Assembly (NCBI RefSeq): GCF_001877035.1 | Contig: NZ_CP015756.1 | Location: forward strand, 983,001 to 1,047,000 | Length of the DNA: 64,000 bases | Reading direction: 5' to 3' | Source: Clostridium estertheticum subsp. estertheticum | GTDB taxonomy: Bacteria; Bacillota; Clostridia; Clostridiales; Clostridiaceae | Shown: positions 63,943 to 64,000 of the stretch, piece by piece | Layout: each line of letters starts with the position of its first letter | Position numbering within the stretch: the first letter of the stretch is position 1 | Notes under the pieces: model-generated | Told to the model about the DNA's origin: nothing | Databases searched by the model: none | The model's input: the letters and a program-made list of their open reading frames with translations, nothing else | Translations under genes and position numbers: made by a program

Positions 63943-64000
63943 AGATAATACAATGTTTTTAGTGTTTATTACAAAAGCATTGACTTTGTATCTATATGGT

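Noticed and set aside
1-64000. CRISPR arrays, tRNA or rRNA genes, integrase-flanked prophage
   Set aside because: No regularly spaced repeats, cloverleaf or rRNA-like stretches were found by reading; the only phage-like gene is the tiny one at 47783.

Overview
The window is AT-rich Firmicute DNA. Strong GGAGG-type ribosome sites, frequent TTG and GTG starts, Spo0A, sigma-G, a mannose-class PTS and clostridial-type small proteins together suggest an anaerobic spore-forming Clostridium (Clostridiaceae). No rRNA, tRNA or CRISPR array was seen. Most genes are on the + strand.

Layout. 1-5.7 kb: tail of a YtrA-type GntR regulator, then a drug/peptide-type ABC exporter locus built from duplicated ATPase-permease pairs, ending in a small lipoprotein. 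5.8-7.5 kb: a DeoR regulator with a Cof-type HAD phosphatase behind a consensus promoter. 7.8-9.4 kb: an insertion sequence. 9.4-21.3 kb: a fructan-type locus with a secreted GH32 levanase (frameshifted in this sequence), a two-component system overlapping two membrane-tethered sugar-binding proteins, a mannose/levan-class PTS (IIA, IIB, IIC, IID) and a membrane-anchored BtrH-like protein. 21.4-24.9 kb: a chemoreceptor, a MarR regulator and a QueG-like Fe-S protein. 25.1-30.8 kb: rhamnose catabolism (mutarotase, MFS permease, AraC regulator, rhaB, rhaA). 31-37.7 kb: an old-yellow-enzyme-type reductase divergent from a TetR regulator, a GH105 unsaturated rhamnogalacturonyl hydrolase, a DeoR remnant, a TIM-barrel isomerase and an aminotransferase. 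38-47 kb: an isolated spo0A, an orphan AgrC-like kinase, a Cys-rich protein with a ribbon-helix-helix partner, a BceAB-type ABC transporter, an FAD oxidoreductase and an isolated sigG. 47-50 kb: small proteins and a HelD-type RNA polymerase recycling ATPase. 50.5-53.6 kb: DeoR regulator, rhaD and fucO. 53.8-54.7 kb: a CsbD-like protein and a small membrane protein. 54.9-62.3 kb: the arabinose regulon (araE and araR on the - strand; araB, araD, araA and transaldolase on the + strand) with paired AraR boxes and cre sites. 62.4-63.9 kb: an EFR1-type flavodoxin/ferredoxin and a glutathione peroxidase.

How the genes work together. The window looks like a plant-polysaccharide sugar island. GH105 and the rha genes would take rhamnogalacturonan-derived rhamnose to dihydroxyacetone phosphate and propanediol. 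The ara operon feeds arabinose into the pentose phosphate pathway. The levanase, PTS and sensor set would handle fructans. Between these blocks lie global regulators (Spo0A, SigG, HelD) that are not in their usual clostridial neighbourhoods.

Most notable are: the sensor kinase/response regulator/two tethered binding proteins next to a PTS, in place of a LevR-type activator; out-of-context spo0A and sigG with an orphan AgrC-like kinase and small ORFs; a repeat of about 25 bp found three times at the 3' ends of genes, one copy forming the RhaB C-terminus; and fossils of lost genes (an ATPase tail before the second permease, a DeoR fragment at 35.4 kb).
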